From Vibrio sp. 10N (GTDB lineage Bacteria > Pseudomonadota > Gammaproteobacteria > Enterobacterales > Vibrionaceae): 64,000 bases of DNA. The stretch is taken from contig NZ_BTPM01000002.1 of assembly GCF_036245475.1 (NCBI RefSeq), positions 1 through 64,000 of the forward strand. Reading direction: 5' to 3'. The notes below the pieces were generated by a model. That model saw nothing but the letters and a program-made list of their open reading frames with translations. It did not search any database and was not told the origin of the DNA. Shown here one piece after another: positions 51,423 to 60,893 of this stretch. How positions within the stretch are numbered: position 1 is the stretch's first letter; each line of letters starts with the position of its first letter. The position numbers were made by a program, and so were the translations under genes.

Positions 51423-52100
51423 TTATGAGTTGCTGGCCAAGGTTGCATCATTAGCGCGTGACAATGCTTTACACGCTTGAAACAGCATTTGACCTGGCAC
51501 TTTAATAAAGTACACCGACATTAAGATCATCATCGTAGGGTCCGCATACACGCTTAGATGTGCCCACGGCGTAAATTCCATAGCCCATGCTGAAATAAAA
51601 CCCGCCATGACAGCGACGCTAAGGAGAGTGTCCATTTGCCACTGTTTGGTTTCTGCTTCGATTAGGTTCGAACCCATTTTCTTGTTTTTACTAGCGATGT
51701 ACCACCAAGCGTAGGTACAGCCTAGGACATTAAACAGTCCAAATAGCGTTGCTACGGTCGTGTCTACCGGACGACCGCCCGTGAACATGGCGCTGACGGC
51801 GGAGTACAGTGACGCCAATACAATGATTAAGATCACTGATGCTTTAATAGCTATTACCAAGGACTCAACGGTTTGGCGACCGTATTTAGAGGCGTGGCTG
51901 TTTGGATTTTTCAACTGTTGTGCTGCGGCCAGTGACAATAAAGTTAACAGTAAGCTGACCATTGAATAGACACCGTCGAAAGCGATGACTAGTGAGCCCA
52001 TCAACACACCAACCACTAGGCCTGCGACAGCGAAGCCAGTAGCAATAATGGCTGATACTCTCAAGACTGATGATTCATTGTGTTGTTTTAGCGAAGACAT
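51423..52100 (-). CDS. Cation diffusion facilitator-type transporter lacking the C-terminal domain
   Basis: A 225-residue membrane protein with about six helices. CDF-like site positions are seen as VIAFDGVYSMVS in helix 2 and QWQMDTLLSV in helix 5. The usual cytoplasmic metal-binding domain of about 90 residues is absent, so the protein is at the short end of the family. Second-site carboxylates are partly different (usual HxxxD pairs are D-only here), so metal choice and even transport are uncertain. It is convergent with the START gene, with a gap of only 15 bases. Confidence 0.75.
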   Translation of the reverse strand: MSSLKQHNESSVLRVSAIIATGFAVAGLVVGVLMGSLVIAFDGVYSMVSLLLTLLSLAAAQQLKNPNSHASKYGRQTVESLVIAIKASVILIIVLASLYSAVSAMFTGGRPVDTTVATLFGLFNVLGCTYAWWYIASKNKKMGSNLIEAETKQWQMDTLLSVAVMAGFISAWAMEFTPWAHLSVYADPTMMILMSVYFIKVPGQMLFQACKALSRANDATLASNS

Positions 52101-52288
52101 TGGATTTACCTTTTGTTTGAACTAAGGCTATTGTTTCGCCGTGCTGCTTATCTTTCAAACATTAACTGAGTGTTTGGATGAAAGCTGAAAACAAATTAAT
52201 GATAATTTATATTTAAATCATGGGTTTAATAGATGTTTTTTGCTGTCAGTATTAATGACACCCACTGATGGCCGCTGATGAATAACCG

Positions 52289-53173
52289 TTAGAAAGTAAA
52301 CAGGTAGTCGCTGATTTGGTCCGCAAGCCACGTCATCGCAGGGTGTTCCGACATGCCCGATGAGGTCAGCATACAGAAATCTTCTTGGGTCAAACCATAG
52401 GTGTGCTTGATGACAGATAAGGTTTGCTCACGCAATAATTGACGAATCAATGGCTCTGGCAATACCCCCCAAGCGCCTTCAGAAATGATGGTTTTAAGCA
52501 TAAATTCGAAGCTTGAAAATCCAATATACTTCAGAGAGAAAGGCAATAGCTCAGGGTTATCTCGTAGATTTAGGTAGGCGAGTGATACTTGCATTTGATC
52601 ACGCAGTACTTCGTCTGAAACACGGGGCAGTTTAGATAACTTATGATCCGCTCGGCACACCGACATCATACGAATCTTCCCCAGTGGCTGATAGGTGAGC
52701 ATGGGGTCATCTTCGCGCTCAAAATCGACACCAAAGGCGAAATCAACCTGCTTTTTCTCAACGATATCGGCTAGGTCGCCCGATGAGGCCAAGACGATAT
52801 TGAGAGAAAGAGCTGGATAGCGTTGGTTGAGCTCTAACGTCAGATCTTGCCATACTTGATCGGGTAGGCTGTCGTCGTGGGCAATACGCAGCTCAGTGGC
52901 AAAGTCACCAGAGACTTGGGCACAGGTCTGCCTGATGCGAGCAGAGGTGACCAATAAGTTTTCACAGTCTTTATAAATGGCTTTCCCTATTTCTGACAAG
53001 GTCACGTTGTTGCCTGTGCGGACAAACAGATCGGTGTCGAGGTCTTTCTCGAGGGCTTTGATTGCCATGCTGAGTTTGGTTCGGTTGCAGTTTAATACTC
53101 GCGCTGCTTCGGACACAGAGCCGGCGTCAACCACGGCGCAGAAGGCTTCGATTTGAGAAAGATTGATAGACAT
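52289..53173 (-). CDS. LysR-family transcriptional regulator
   Basis: A 294-residue LysR regulator: winged helix (INLSQIEAFCAVVDAGSVSE then AARVLNCNRTKLSMAIKALE) and effector domain. It is divergent from the methyltransferase gene, 174 bases apart. The target may be that gene or the CDF-type gene, which reads the same way after 188 bases. No binding palindrome was fixed. The effector is unknown. Confidence 0.88.
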   Translation of the reverse strand: MSINLSQIEAFCAVVDAGSVSEAARVLNCNRTKLSMAIKALEKDLDTDLFVRTGNNVTLSEIGKAIYKDCENLLVTSARIRQTCAQVSGDFATELRIAHDDSLPDQVWQDLTLELNQRYPALSLNIVLASSGDLADIVEKKQVDFAFGVDFEREDDPMLTYQPLGKIRMMSVCRADHKLSKLPRVSDEVLRDQMQVSLAYLNLRDNPELLPFSLKYIGFSSFEFMLKTIISEGAWGVLPEPLIRQLLREQTLSVIKHTYGLTQEDFCMLTSSGMSEHPAMTWLADQISDYLFTF

Positions 53174-53347
53174 TGATCGTAAAACGCCCGTAAATCATAG
53201 GAACAAAAATCATAGCACGAGTGCCAAAGAATACGAAGATAACACTAGGAATTGCTTGGCGTTCTGGTTTAATCTATGTCTAGTTATCAAGGATTAAAAT
53301 GAAGTGCTTGTATTGTGTTCAGCACGAGTAAAACAATGGAGTAAACT

Positions 53348-53929
53348 ATGTCTAACGAGTGGGATGAGTACGCCGCGACATGGGAAAATAACGAGGCGAC
53401 CGCGGTCTTTGCTCAGTCATGCTATGACGCGCTCTCTGAAATAACCTCGTTGAAAGGTAAATCGGTTTTAGACTTTGGTTGTGGTACCGGCCTGTTGAGC
53501 CAACTGATGTCTCCGACGACCAAATATATTGTCGCACTGGATGGCTCTGAAGCCATGATTGAAGAGCTCGACAAAAAAGGGTTAGAAAATGTTGAGCCTG
53601 TCGTAGATTTATTAACGCGCGGCTTAGTTGCTCAGCATCCTGCCTTCCGCAATCAGTTTGATCTCGTCGTTGCGTCTTCTGTTTGTGGATTTATCGACAA
53701 CCTTCAAGACACCGTGAACGTTATCTATACCTTGCTTGATGAGTACGGCATGTTCATCCACTGGGACTGGGCTGTTGACAGTGACGATGCTGGTTATGGG
53801 ATGACGGAAAAGCGAGCTAAAGATGTCTTGTTGAATGCGGGTTTCGAGAAAGTCGAAGTGTCAATCGCATTTGAAATTGATTCGGGCAAAGGTCCGAAAA
53901 AAGTTCTTATGGGTGTTGGACGCAAGTAG
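53348..53929 (+). CDS. Class I SAM-dependent methyltransferase
   Basis: A 193-residue enzyme. Motif I is SVLDFGCGTGLLSQLM; motif II acidic residue lies in YIVALDGSEAMIEELDK. The style (VLDFGCGTG, MFIHWDWA) is that of small-molecule methyltransferases of the UbiE/Tam kind. The substrate is unknown. It has a GGAG ribosome site, is divergent from a LysR gene and ends at a strong terminator. Confidence 0.85.
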   Translation: MSNEWDEYAATWENNEATAVFAQSCYDALSEITSLKGKSVLDFGCGTGLLSQLMSPTTKYIVALDGSEAMIEELDKKGLENVEPVVDLLTRGLVAQHPAFRNQFDLVVASSVCGFIDNLQDTVNVIYTLLDEYGMFIHWDWAVDSDDAGYGMTEKRAKDVLLNAGFEKVEVSIAFEIDSGKGPKKVLMGVGRK

Positions 53930-53964
53930 CGCAGTACCCTAAATTTATAATCTGATCTACGAAT

Positions 53965-53994
53965 AGGTGGTGCCTTTGGTACCACCTTTTTTTG
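53965..53994 (+). terminator. Terminator of the methyltransferase gene
   Basis: AGGTGGTGCC-ttt-GGTACCACCT with one G-T pair and a run of seven T's. Confidence 0.9.
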
Positions 53995-54030
53995 TTATGC
54001 TTGTAGAACGTTTATTTGGATACGTTGATT

Positions 54031-54735
54031 ATGTTCTTGAAATCAAAGCAATGGGTTTGGTCATGTCTGGCTTCGTTATGGCTTATCAGTAGTCATGCTT
54101 ACTCCAGTGACACTGACATGGTGGACAAAGCCAATACTATCATCGCGCAAGCGGCGCAAAATATTGATGAATTCGACTCCGCTGCACATTGGGAGTCAGT
54201 GAAAAATGTTACTGGTGTTGCTAAAGCGATCGTGATCTTTCCGTCGGGTGGTCAAGCTGGCTTTATTTTGGGGGCACAGTGGGGTAAAGGTATCTTGCTA
54301 ACCAGAGATGGGCATCAGTGGAGTGAGCCTGTGTTTGTCAAATTCCGCAGCGCGATGTTTGGCTTGTTAGCGGGCGCGCAAAAAATCAAAGGCGTCGGAG
54401 TGATCCTCTCCGATGATGTGGTCGAGCAATTGCAATCAGGTTCAACCAAAATTGGCGGAACGGCTGATGTCACGATTGGTGATGGCGTCAGTGGCAAAGT
54501 CGTTGGTGGCACCAGTGGAATAAGTGCGATGATGGTTTCGCAAAACAAAGGGCTCTACTTTGGTGGCAGCATCGATACCTTCAACATGACTCTAGACAAC
54601 ACGCTAAATCACGCCATTTATGGTGAATCTTTTTCTGTTGATGAAGTACTAACCAACTTTGCCCCCTATTCTGGAGAGGCGCAGAATCTGCGTCGTCGCT
54701 TGGAAGGGATCGCTTATCGCGCTGTCTATCGCTAA
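54031..54735 (+). CDS. SYLF-domain (YSC84-like) lipid-binding secreted protein
   Basis: About 234 residues from the ATG at 54031; the frame opens at a TTG at 54016. A signal peptide (WSCLASLWLISSHAYS) leads to a SYLF domain: GVAKAIVIFPSGGQAGFILG, VFVKFRSAMFGLLAGAQKIK and DVTIGDGVSGKVVGGTSGIS. The eukaryotic family binds phosphoinositides; bacterial members are uncharacterised and sit in the periplasm. It precedes a DUF4136 lipoprotein gene by 90 bases on the same strand. Confidence 0.82.
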   Translation: MFLKSKQWVWSCLASLWLISSHAYSSDTDMVDKANTIIAQAAQNIDEFDSAAHWESVKNVTGVAKAIVIFPSGGQAGFILGAQWGKGILLTRDGHQWSEPVFVKFRSAMFGLLAGAQKIKGVGVILSDDVVEQLQSGSTKIGGTADVTIGDGVSGKVVGGTSGISAMMVSQNKGLYFGGSIDTFNMTLDNTLNHAIYGESFSVDEVLTNFAPYSGEAQNLRRRLEGIAYRAVYR

Positions 54736-54825
54736 CATGGAATAGTGAACAAAATTTGAACTTGTTGTTTTTTCGTGCATTAATGTTTCTAGCCCATCGA
54801 CATTAATCGCACAGGACACTGGTTT

Positions 54826-55395
54826 ATGAAACATGTACTGACGTCTTTCGTTATCGCAAGCTTGGCTATGGTAGGGTGCACGACCAGCACCAAACCAGTA
54901 GCACCCCTTAATTTCGCTTATGGGGTCGCGAAAACAGGAGACTTTGGCTTTCTCCCTCAAACGGGCATGGTGACCTATTCGTGGCGTACTCATTCACCTG
55001 TTGCTAAAGTGTCGGAAGATTTTGACGCTGACCATTACCTGTCTGTGATCAAGTCGCAAATTGATGAAGTGTTGGCATCGAAGGGTTATCTTGCGGTGCA
55101 AGATGGTCATGCCGCTTCCATGCACCTAGACTTTGGTATCGCGACTGAAACGGCAATGAATGATGAACAAATTTTTGAAAGTACCCAAATCAAGACCGGG
55201 GTTCAATTTGAATCACCGACGCAGAACGGGGAAAAAGGGAGTTTGTACATAGCGGTGTTTGATTCAGTGGGGGCATTTCCAAGATGGCGAGCTTTAGCAC
55301 AAGGGCCGACAGAAAATCGAATTGATGACCCTCAAGAGCGAGAGGAACTGAAAAATCTGATTGGTGCGATGCTGGCTGACTTACCGCCGCGTTAA
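54826..55395 (+). CDS. DUF4136-type lipoprotein
   Basis: A 189-residue lipoprotein (lipobox LAMVGC) with an AGGA ribosome site. The body has the pattern of the DUF4136 family: TYSWRTHSPVAKV near the N-terminus, ADHYLSVIKSQIDEVLASKG and a C-terminal REELKNLIGAMLADLP. Such outer-membrane lipoproteins have no settled role. It follows the SYLF gene and may share its transcript. Confidence 0.78.
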   Translation: MKHVLTSFVIASLAMVGCTTSTKPVAPLNFAYGVAKTGDFGFLPQTGMVTYSWRTHSPVAKVSEDFDADHYLSVIKSQIDEVLASKGYLAVQDGHAASMHLDFGIATETAMNDEQIFESTQIKTGVQFESPTQNGEKGSLYIAVFDSVGAFPRWRALAQGPTENRIDDPQEREELKNLIGAMLADLPPR

Positions 55396-55400
55396 ACACA

Positions 55401-55427
55401 AAGACCGAAGCGATGGGCCTCGGTCTT
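55401..55427. terminator. Weak hairpin between DUF4136 and fasciclin genes
   Basis: AAGACCGA / TCGGTCTT with an 11-base loop in a convergent gap; tails are poor in T. Confidence 0.4.
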
Positions 55428-55466
55428 GAGATGCTGCATTGAGTTTTACTCGTTTTAGTAACAAGC

Positions 55467-55961
55467 TTATTTTGGCATTATCACTGTATCGATCACGTGG
55501 ATCACACCATTTTTCGCTTTAACATCGGTCGCGATAACGGTAGCGTTATCCACCATCACCTTGCCATCGCTTTTAGTAATCATAATGTCCTGACCTTGCA
55601 CTGTGGTCGCCTTATCTAGCCCCATAACATCCGCTGCCATCACTTTTCCTGCGACTACGTGGTAGGTGAGAATTGCGACTAGCTTGTCTTTGTTCTCTGG
55701 TTTGAGCAACATCTCGACTGTGCCATCGGGCAGTTTTGCAAACGCATCGTCAGTGGGTGCAAACACCGTAAATGGGCCATCACCTTTCAACGTATCAACG
55801 AGCCCCGCAGCTTGTACTGCTGCAACGAGCGTAGTGAATGAGCCGTTCTCAGCAGCCACGTCGACAATGTCTTTTTTCATTCCGTGGTGGTCAGCCAGTG
55901 CTGAAAACGAGAGTAGAAGTGCTGCTATCGCTGCAAGCGAACGTGTGAATATAGTCTTCAT
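55467..55961 (-). CDS. Secreted fasciclin-domain protein
   Basis: A 164-residue secreted protein: signal peptide ([14 protein letters not shown], cleaved before DHHG) and one FAS1 domain with both conserved boxes, [15 protein letters not shown] (H1) and [14 protein letters not shown] (H2), and the YH motif in [14 protein letters not shown]1 domains mediate adhesion or matrix contact. A His-rich mature N-terminus (DHHGMKK) is a small oddity. The AGGAT ribosome site lies directly before the ATG. Confidence 0.9.
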   Translation of the reverse strand: MKTIFTRSLAAIAALLLSFSALADHHGMKKDIVDVAAENGSFTTLVAAVQAAGLVDTLKGDGPFTVFAPTDDAFAKLPDGTVEMLLKPENKDKLVAILTYHVVAGKVMAADVMGLDKATTVQGQDIMITKSDGKVMVDNATVIATDVKAKNGVIHVIDTVIMPK

Positions 55962-56074
55962 ATCTGCGATCCTTTGTTTGTGTCTATTCGCAGTCGTCTG
56001 TTACGGTGGGATTAGGCTATCGATCACCGACGGCAAGCAACAAATTACGCTTCTAGCCGTCAGAAGGAGAGGGG

Positions 56075-56599
56075 TTAGAATGTCAGACCAGGCAACAGCA
56101 CGGGCTGTTTTGGCCAGCGGTGCTGATTAAGCTCTTTGATCATGACAGACACGGGGGTCGGCTGAGCCAAGGGCTCATCGGGCAGTAGTGAAAGGTTAGT
56201 GATGCGGGTATAGCCACTAGAGCCATAGACTTCATCGCGGCCAAACAGCACTGAGTAGTAAAACGGCTGTAGTTGCATCCACTGATGTGCTTCTTCGAGC
56301 AAAGCTTTGGTTAAGCCACGCTTTCGATAGTCTGGATGGACACACACTTCAGCGACACCGGCAATAGGCACAGACTCGCCGCCAATGGAGAGGGTTTTTT
56401 CATGCACTGCTAAGTGAGCGATAATATGATGCTCATGTTCACCGGTAATATACCAGCGATGTTGAGGCATCTCGTTGTAAAAGCGCTGAGTTTTAAATCG
56501 GCTATCGCTTGGCTTGGTAAAACAGCTACTGAGAATCGTGATCAGTGCTTGGTCTAGCTCGTTTGTGACGGCGCTATCTTCAATATAGTGTATCTTCAT
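56075..56599 (-). CDS. GNAT-family N-acetyltransferase
   Basis: A 174-residue acetyltransferase. The acetyl-CoA-binding motif A is VAEVCVHPDYRKRGLTKALL (Q/RxxGxG/A-type). Substrate unknown. Its start lies 4 bases after the stop of the 14-residue-repeat protein gene on the same strand, with no own ribosome site, so it is translated by coupling and is likely functionally linked or simply part of that transcript. Confidence 0.82.
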   Translation of the reverse strand: MKIHYIEDSAVTNELDQALITILSSCFTKPSDSRFKTQRFYNEMPQHRWYITGEHEHHIIAHLAVHEKTLSIGGESVPIAGVAEVCVHPDYRKRGLTKALLEEAHQWMQLQPFYYSVLFGRDEVYGSSGYTRITNLSLLPDEPLAQPTPVSVMIKELNQHRWPKQPVLLPGLTF

Positions 56600-56603
56600 A
56601 GTG

Positions 56604-57503
56604 TTACTGGCGCGCCACGCAACGTTCTGTCACGATGCTATGCGTGCCCTTATCAGGTCCCTTAGTGATGGTGAGCCGGCTTAAGATGTTGTAGCACATG
56701 GTGCTGCCACTGGGTGTTGCAGATTGAATGCTGACAGTGCCAGAGTTGCCACTGCCGCTGTTATTCCATGGTATTGCTTGTTTAGAGTTTGGGTCACGCA
56801 TCAAGCGCTCTACCGCTTGTTTGTGTAGTTGCTGATCTTTGGCAGAAAAGCTTTTGTCTTCAACGCCAAAGGTTTGTGATGTGAGTGAGTCTACAAGTTG
56901 AAACGGTGAGGATAAAATACCGCCAATAACACCGGTTACTGCGCCTTTGCTCGCTTCGCGCCCTGCTTGCTCTGCCTGTTGGACCAGCGCTTCGGCTTGG
57001 TCAATGATCTCAGGCATGGCTACTCGCAGTGCCTCACTTTCGGCCAGAATCGCGGGGACTTGTTGGTTGGTCGCTGCAATTTGTTTGTTGGTGGCGCGAA
57101 TGGTTTGATTGGTTTGTTCGACTTGCTTTAGAAGATTCGGCAACGAACTGTGCCAATGCTCCGACTGCTCAAGAATTGGCGGAATGGCTGCCGTGACGGA
57201 TTGGACTTGCGTCAAAATAGCGGGGATCTGGCGATTGATATCGTCGACTCGCTCCAGCACTTCGGGGATTGCTTGTTGGTATTGGGCGCTTTGCTCCAGA
57301 ATGCTTGGAATGATGGCTTGGATTTTTTGCACTTCTTCAACCACAGGAGTGATGCGCTGTGCGGTTTGGTCGATTTGAGTCAATAAACTGGGTAACTCAA
57401 CTCGTACTTGTTTAGCTTCGAGAGTGAAGGTGTAAATTGACCAAGCTAAGGCGAATATAGCGAGGGCAAGCAGTGCTCTGCTGGCGACAATGACCTTTTC
57501 CAT
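56604..57503 (-). CDS. Membrane-anchored protein with ten 14-residue repeats
   Basis: A 299-residue protein. Residues 5-27 are a transmembrane helix (VASRALLALAIFALAWSIYT). Residues 37-176 consist of ten back-to-back 14-residue units of the form [I/L/V]P-x-[I/L/V]-L-x-[Q/E], e.g. IPSILEQSAQYQQA, IPEVLERVDDINRQ, IPAILTQVQSVTAA, IPPILEQSEHWHSS; unit 8 lacks the Pro. Fourteen residues are two heptads, so a long regularly kinked coiled coil is likely. A Gly-rich segment and a Gly/Ser C-terminal part with two late cysteines (SGSTMCYNIL and TERCVARQ) follow; the end recalls surface-antigen-type domains. The function is unknown. A GNAT gene follows in the same operon. Confidence 0.7.
   Translation of the reverse strand: MEKVIVASRALLALAIFALAWSIYTFTLEAKQVRVELPSLLTQIDQTAQRITPVVEEVQKIQAIIPSILEQSAQYQQAIPEVLERVDDINRQIPAILTQVQSVTAAIPPILEQSEHWHSSLPNLLKQVEQTNQTIRATNKQIAATNQQVPAILAESEALRVAMPEIIDQAEALVQQAEQAGREASKGAVTGVIGGILSSPFQLVDSLTSQTFGVEDKSFSAKDQQLHKQAVERLMRDPNSKQAIPWNNSGSGNSGTVSIQSATPSGSTMCYNILSRLTITKGPDKGTHSIVTERCVARQ
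56976..57395 (-). repeat. Coding repeat: ten tandem 42-base units
   Basis: The region encodes residues 37-176 of the preceding protein as ten exact-length 14-residue units. The DNA units have diverged, while the protein periodicity is strict: a hydrophobic-Pro pair opens nine of the ten units. Confidence 0.75.
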
Positions 57504-57749
57504 ATCTCACTCCTGTCGAGCTTAAGCGGCGCTGCTTTCCTTGCTCGAAATTGAAACTCCTAGTGCCCACCATAACGAAACTGATTAACGTAGTAAACGC
57601 CTTGCGAATAAACACGACAGCGTAGGCGGAGAGAATTGCGAGATTGTGCAAAAAGTCACCACTTAACCATGTTTACCTAGTAAGTCACTAAAATGTAAAG
57701 CCAATTCAGCTAAACTGAAATCATGAAGGGAAAAAAGTAGGAGCTGGTG

Positions 57750-60110
57750 ATGGCGATTCAAAGACTCGAAGCAAACAAGCTATACCATGCCGCAGAACTC
57801 AAGAAACTGCCGTGTAAGTCGACCAAAGAACTGGATCCGATTGATGAAATTGTGGGCCAGGAGCGCGCTCAGAAAGCGGTTGAGTTCGCGATGTCTATCA
57901 AAGAAAAAGGCTATAACATCTATGCGATAGGCCAAAATGGCCTTGGTAAGCGCACCATGATTTTACGTTATCTTAGTCGCCATCCTCACGACACACAAGC
58001 GCTCTATGATTGGTGTTATGTTGCCAATTTTTCCGATACTCGTACCCCGCAGGTATTGAAGTTGCCGTGTGGCATGGGCGAAAAACTCAAGAAAGATGTT
58101 GAGAAGCTGATCTCTAAGTTAGTTAAAGCCATTCCAATGGCATTTGATAACGAGCTGTATTTTGGTCGCGCAGACAAGCTAAAAAATGATCTGGCACGTA
58201 AGCAGCAAGTGGAGCTACAAAAGCTCAGTGAAGAAGCCAAAGAGAAGGGCATCAGTCTGACGATCACGCAGCAAGGGGATTATCAATTTGTTGCTTTGAA
58301 TGGAGAGGAGTTACATACTGACGAAAGCTTTTCGGAGCTGCCGCTTGATGAGCAAGATCGCTTTGGCACCACCATTGATGAGCTAGAGGTGAGCCTTCGT
58401 GGTATGGCTAGAGAGTTGACGGATTGGGAAGAGACCTTTACCGACAATATTCAAAAACTGAACGAAGAAGTTACTCTTGGTGTCATTAGTCACCTAATTA
58501 AAAAGCTGAAAAAAGAGTACAACGGCTACACCGAGATCAAGAAGTACTTGAGTGCTTTGCAAAAGGATATTTGCGAAAACGTCGATATCTTCCTTGAAGA
58601 AGGTAATGAACAAGGTGAAATCGCTACCGCATCATTGGATAAGAAGTTTCCGCGCCGTTATAAAGTGAACTTGATAGTGAAGCAGTCTTGCTCCGACTTT
58701 CCGATCATTGTCGAGGAGAACCCTAACTATCACTCCCTGTTTGGTTATATTGAAACAGCGACTTACAAAGGCACTGTATTTACCGATTTTTCATTGATTC
58801 GTGCGGGTAGTTTGCACCGAGCTAACGGTGGTGTGCTGTTAATGGATGCGGTTAAGGTATTAGAGCAGCCGTATGTATGGGATGGCCTAAAACGCGCACT
58901 GCGTGCACGCCAGCTTAGTTTCACTTCTCTGGAAAAAGAAGTGACGTTAACAGGAACCGTGTCACTCGATCCTCAGCCAATTCCACTTGACGTAAAAATC
59001 ATTTTGTTTGGTGACTATCGCACCTATCAACTGCTACAGCATTACGATCCAGAATTTAGCGAGCTGTTTAAAGTTACCGCTGATTTTGAGGATGAAATGC
59101 CGCGCACCGCCGAATCCGAGCTTCACTACGCGCGCTTTATCTCAAGCATCGTACATGACAACAATATGTTGCATTGCGACCGCAAAGCAATTGCTCGCAT
59201 TATTGAGCACAGCTCGCGCTTGTCTGGTGATCAAAATAAATTGTCGCTGCATTCAGCGCACATCGCCAATTTGCTCAGAGAATCTAATTATGTGGCGCGC
59301 AATGCTAAATCTAACCTGATCCGCATGGGACATGTTGATCAAGCGCTTGAATACCAACAAATGCGCGTCAATCGATTGCAAGATAGCGTGATGGAAGGCT
59401 TTGTAAACGGTACGACACTCATTCATACCGAAGGTTCGGCGATTGGCCAAGTTAATGCACTTTCTGTGTTAACCACAAGCGATCATATGTTTGGTGCGCC
59501 AAATCGAATTACGGCCACAACTTCCTACGGTGATGGTGAGGTCATTGATATTGAACGTAGTGTGGATTTGGGAGGCAGTATTCACTCGAAGGGGGTGATG
59601 ATACTTACCGCCTACTTGTCCTCTGTGTTTGGTAAAACCGCCAAAGTTCCACTTACGACCACCATTACTTTTGAGCAGTCTTACGGTGGCGTGGATGGCG
59701 ACAGTGCCAGTATGGCTGAGTTCTGCGCGGTAGTATCTGCGTTTTCGGGTCAACCAAACCGACAGGATATCGCCATTACCGGATCGATGAACCAGTTTGG
59801 TGAGTCGCAGCCTATTGGTGGTGTTAATGAGAAGATCGAGGGCTTTTTTGATGTGTGTAGCATCAAAGGTCGACACGCTGGGCAAGGCGTAATTATACCG
59901 CGTTCCAATGCTCATAACTTAATGTTGCGTGCTGATATCGTTAAGGCAGTAGATAAAGGCGAGTTCCACATATGGGCGATTGATCATGTGACGGAAGCGA
60001 TTGAGTTGTTTTCGGGCAAAGAGGCTGGCACGCAGTCGCTTGAAGGCAGCTACCCTATTGATACAATATATGGTATCGCGCAGGCAAGGCTTAACGCACT
60101 GCGCAAGTAG
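57750..60110 (+). CDS. LonB-type ATP-dependent protease (AAA_32 / S16)
   Basis: 786 residues from the ATG at 57750 (AGGAG ribosome site; a GTG one codon earlier is also open). Order: AAA-type N-terminus with Walker A-like GQNGLGKRT (position of the Thr after Arg is unusual), a long helical insertion (about 120-290), the second half of the ATPase with a Walker B-like GGVLLMDAV, and a C-terminal S16 protease domain. The dyad is Ser652 in GDSAS and Lys695 in GGVNEKIEGF, spaced 43 residues apart exactly as in E. coli Lon. No N-terminal LAN domain is present. This soluble form is found in many proteobacteria; substrates are unknown. A strong terminator follows. Confidence 0.9.
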   Translation: MAIQRLEANKLYHAAELKKLPCKSTKELDPIDEIVGQERAQKAVEFAMSIKEKGYNIYAIGQNGLGKRTMILRYLSRHPHDTQALYDWCYVANFSDTRTPQVLKLPCGMGEKLKKDVEKLISKLVKAIPMAFDNELYFGRADKLKNDLARKQQVELQKLSEEAKEKGISLTITQQGDYQFVALNGEELHTDESFSELPLDEQDRFGTTIDELEVSLRGMARELTDWEETFTDNIQKLNEEVTLGVISHLIKKLKKEYNGYTEIKKYLSALQKDICENVDIFLEEGNEQGEIATASLDKKFPRRYKVNLIVKQSCSDFPIIVEENPNYHSLFGYIETATYKGTVFTDFSLIRAGSLHRANGGVLLMDAVKVLEQPYVWDGLKRALRARQLSFTSLEKEVTLTGTVSLDPQPIPLDVKIILFGDYRTYQLLQHYDPEFSELFKVTADFEDEMPRTAESELHYARFISSIVHDNNMLHCDRKAIARIIEHSSRLSGDQNKLSLHSAHIANLLRESNYVARNAKSNLIRMGHVDQALEYQQMRVNRLQDSVMEGFVNGTTLIHTEGSAIGQVNALSVLTTSDHMFGAPNRITATTSYGDGEVIDIERSVDLGGSIHSKGVMILTAYLSSVFGKTAKVPLTTTITFEQSYGGVDGDSASMAEFCAVVSAFSGQPNRQDIAITGSMNQFGESQPIGGVNEKIEGFFDVCSIKGRHAGQGVIIPRSNAHNLMLRADIVKAVDKGEFHIWAIDHVTEAIELFSGKEAGTQSLEGSYPIDTIYGIAQARLNALRK

Positions 60111-60114
60111 TCAC

Positions 60115-60144
60115 AAAAGCCAAGCGAAAGCTTGGCTTTTTTTT
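60115..60144 (+). terminator. Terminator of the LonB-type gene
   Basis: AAAAGCCAAGC-gaaa-GCTTGGCTTTT with a GNRA-type loop and a long T tract, between convergent genes. Confidence 0.92.
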
Positions 60145-60176
60145 CACGTTGTCTCTTTACATTTGGGCGCGAACGG

Positions 60177-60893
60177 TTAGGCGCGAAGCTTGAGCTTTGT
60201 GCCGTCAAACTTAAGGTGGGAGAGCAGCTCTTTGGCGTTTGCTTCACCCTTCTCATCAAATTTGATGCCGTAGGCGGTATAGTGGCTAGACTTCTGTTGA
60301 TTGCATATCAGTCCGGATAGGGAAGGGAAGTAGCGTCCTTTAGGCGCGCCTTCAGTAACATTCAACGCCACTTCTTGGCCGACCACTAAGCTTTTGCCAA
60401 GCGCTGGCAATATGAATCGGCAACCGCTCTTTGACATATCTCTGAGCTCACAGCGAGTTTGATTGTCGCCGGTGTTTAGCATGGCGCTGAGATTGACGTC
60501 ATACCTTGGTTCTTTTCTCAGGTTAGTCACCTGCATCGATTGCGGTATCGATAGCACTAAAATAGGCAATGGTTCTTCAATAAAATTAATAAGTTGGGAG
60601 CGGAACTGGACGACTCCACCTTCGCCTCTTTGGGAGATTGCTCTAACTGTTAACCAAAAGCCTTCTTGGAAGAAGTACTTAAGATCGCTGTCATCGATCT
60701 TAGGCGTTTCCAGCAAAATTCGATGCTCAGAATGAGCGCCAATAAATTGAGTAGCACAGCGAAAAGAGGTGCCGACAGGTGTATTGACGGTCAACGTTAC
60801 GTCGCCACCATGTTCTATCATAGCAAGTGCATCAGTGCTATTAAGCGTATGGGTCGTCCGTGATTGGGGATTAGATTTTTGTTGTTGCGTCAC
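60177..60893 (-). CDS. PilZ-domain c-di-GMP-binding protein (YcgR-like)
   Basis: A 238-residue protein starting at a GTG (AGGAA site upstream). An N-terminal YcgR-N-like domain (about 20-120) precedes a PilZ domain with the c-di-GMP motifs RKEPR (RxxxR) and DMSKSGCRF (DxSxxG). YcgR-type proteins act on flagellar motors or other outputs when c-di-GMP rises. The partner here is unknown and no flagellar genes are nearby. It is monocistronic and convergent with the LonB-type gene. Confidence 0.88.
   Translation of the reverse strand: MTQQQKSNPQSRTTHTLNSTDALAMIEHGGDVTLTVNTPVGTSFRCATQFIGAHSEHRILLETPKIDDSDLKYFFQEGFWLTVRAISQRGEGGVVQFRSQLINFIEEPLPILVLSIPQSMQVTNLRKEPRYDVNLSAMLNTGDNQTRCELRDMSKSGCRFILPALGKSLVVGQEVALNVTEGAPKGRYFPSLSGLICNQQKSSHYTAYGIKFDEKGEANAKELLSHLKFDGTKLKLRA

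Noticed and set aside
55666..56130. Open frame of 154 codons on the plus strand
   Set aside because: Most of it is antisense to the fasciclin gene and it runs into the acetyltransferase gene; no motif or start signal supports it.
59469..59915. Open frame of 148 codons on the minus strand
   Set aside because: It is antisense to the conserved protease domain of the LonB-type gene, with no recognisable motifs.
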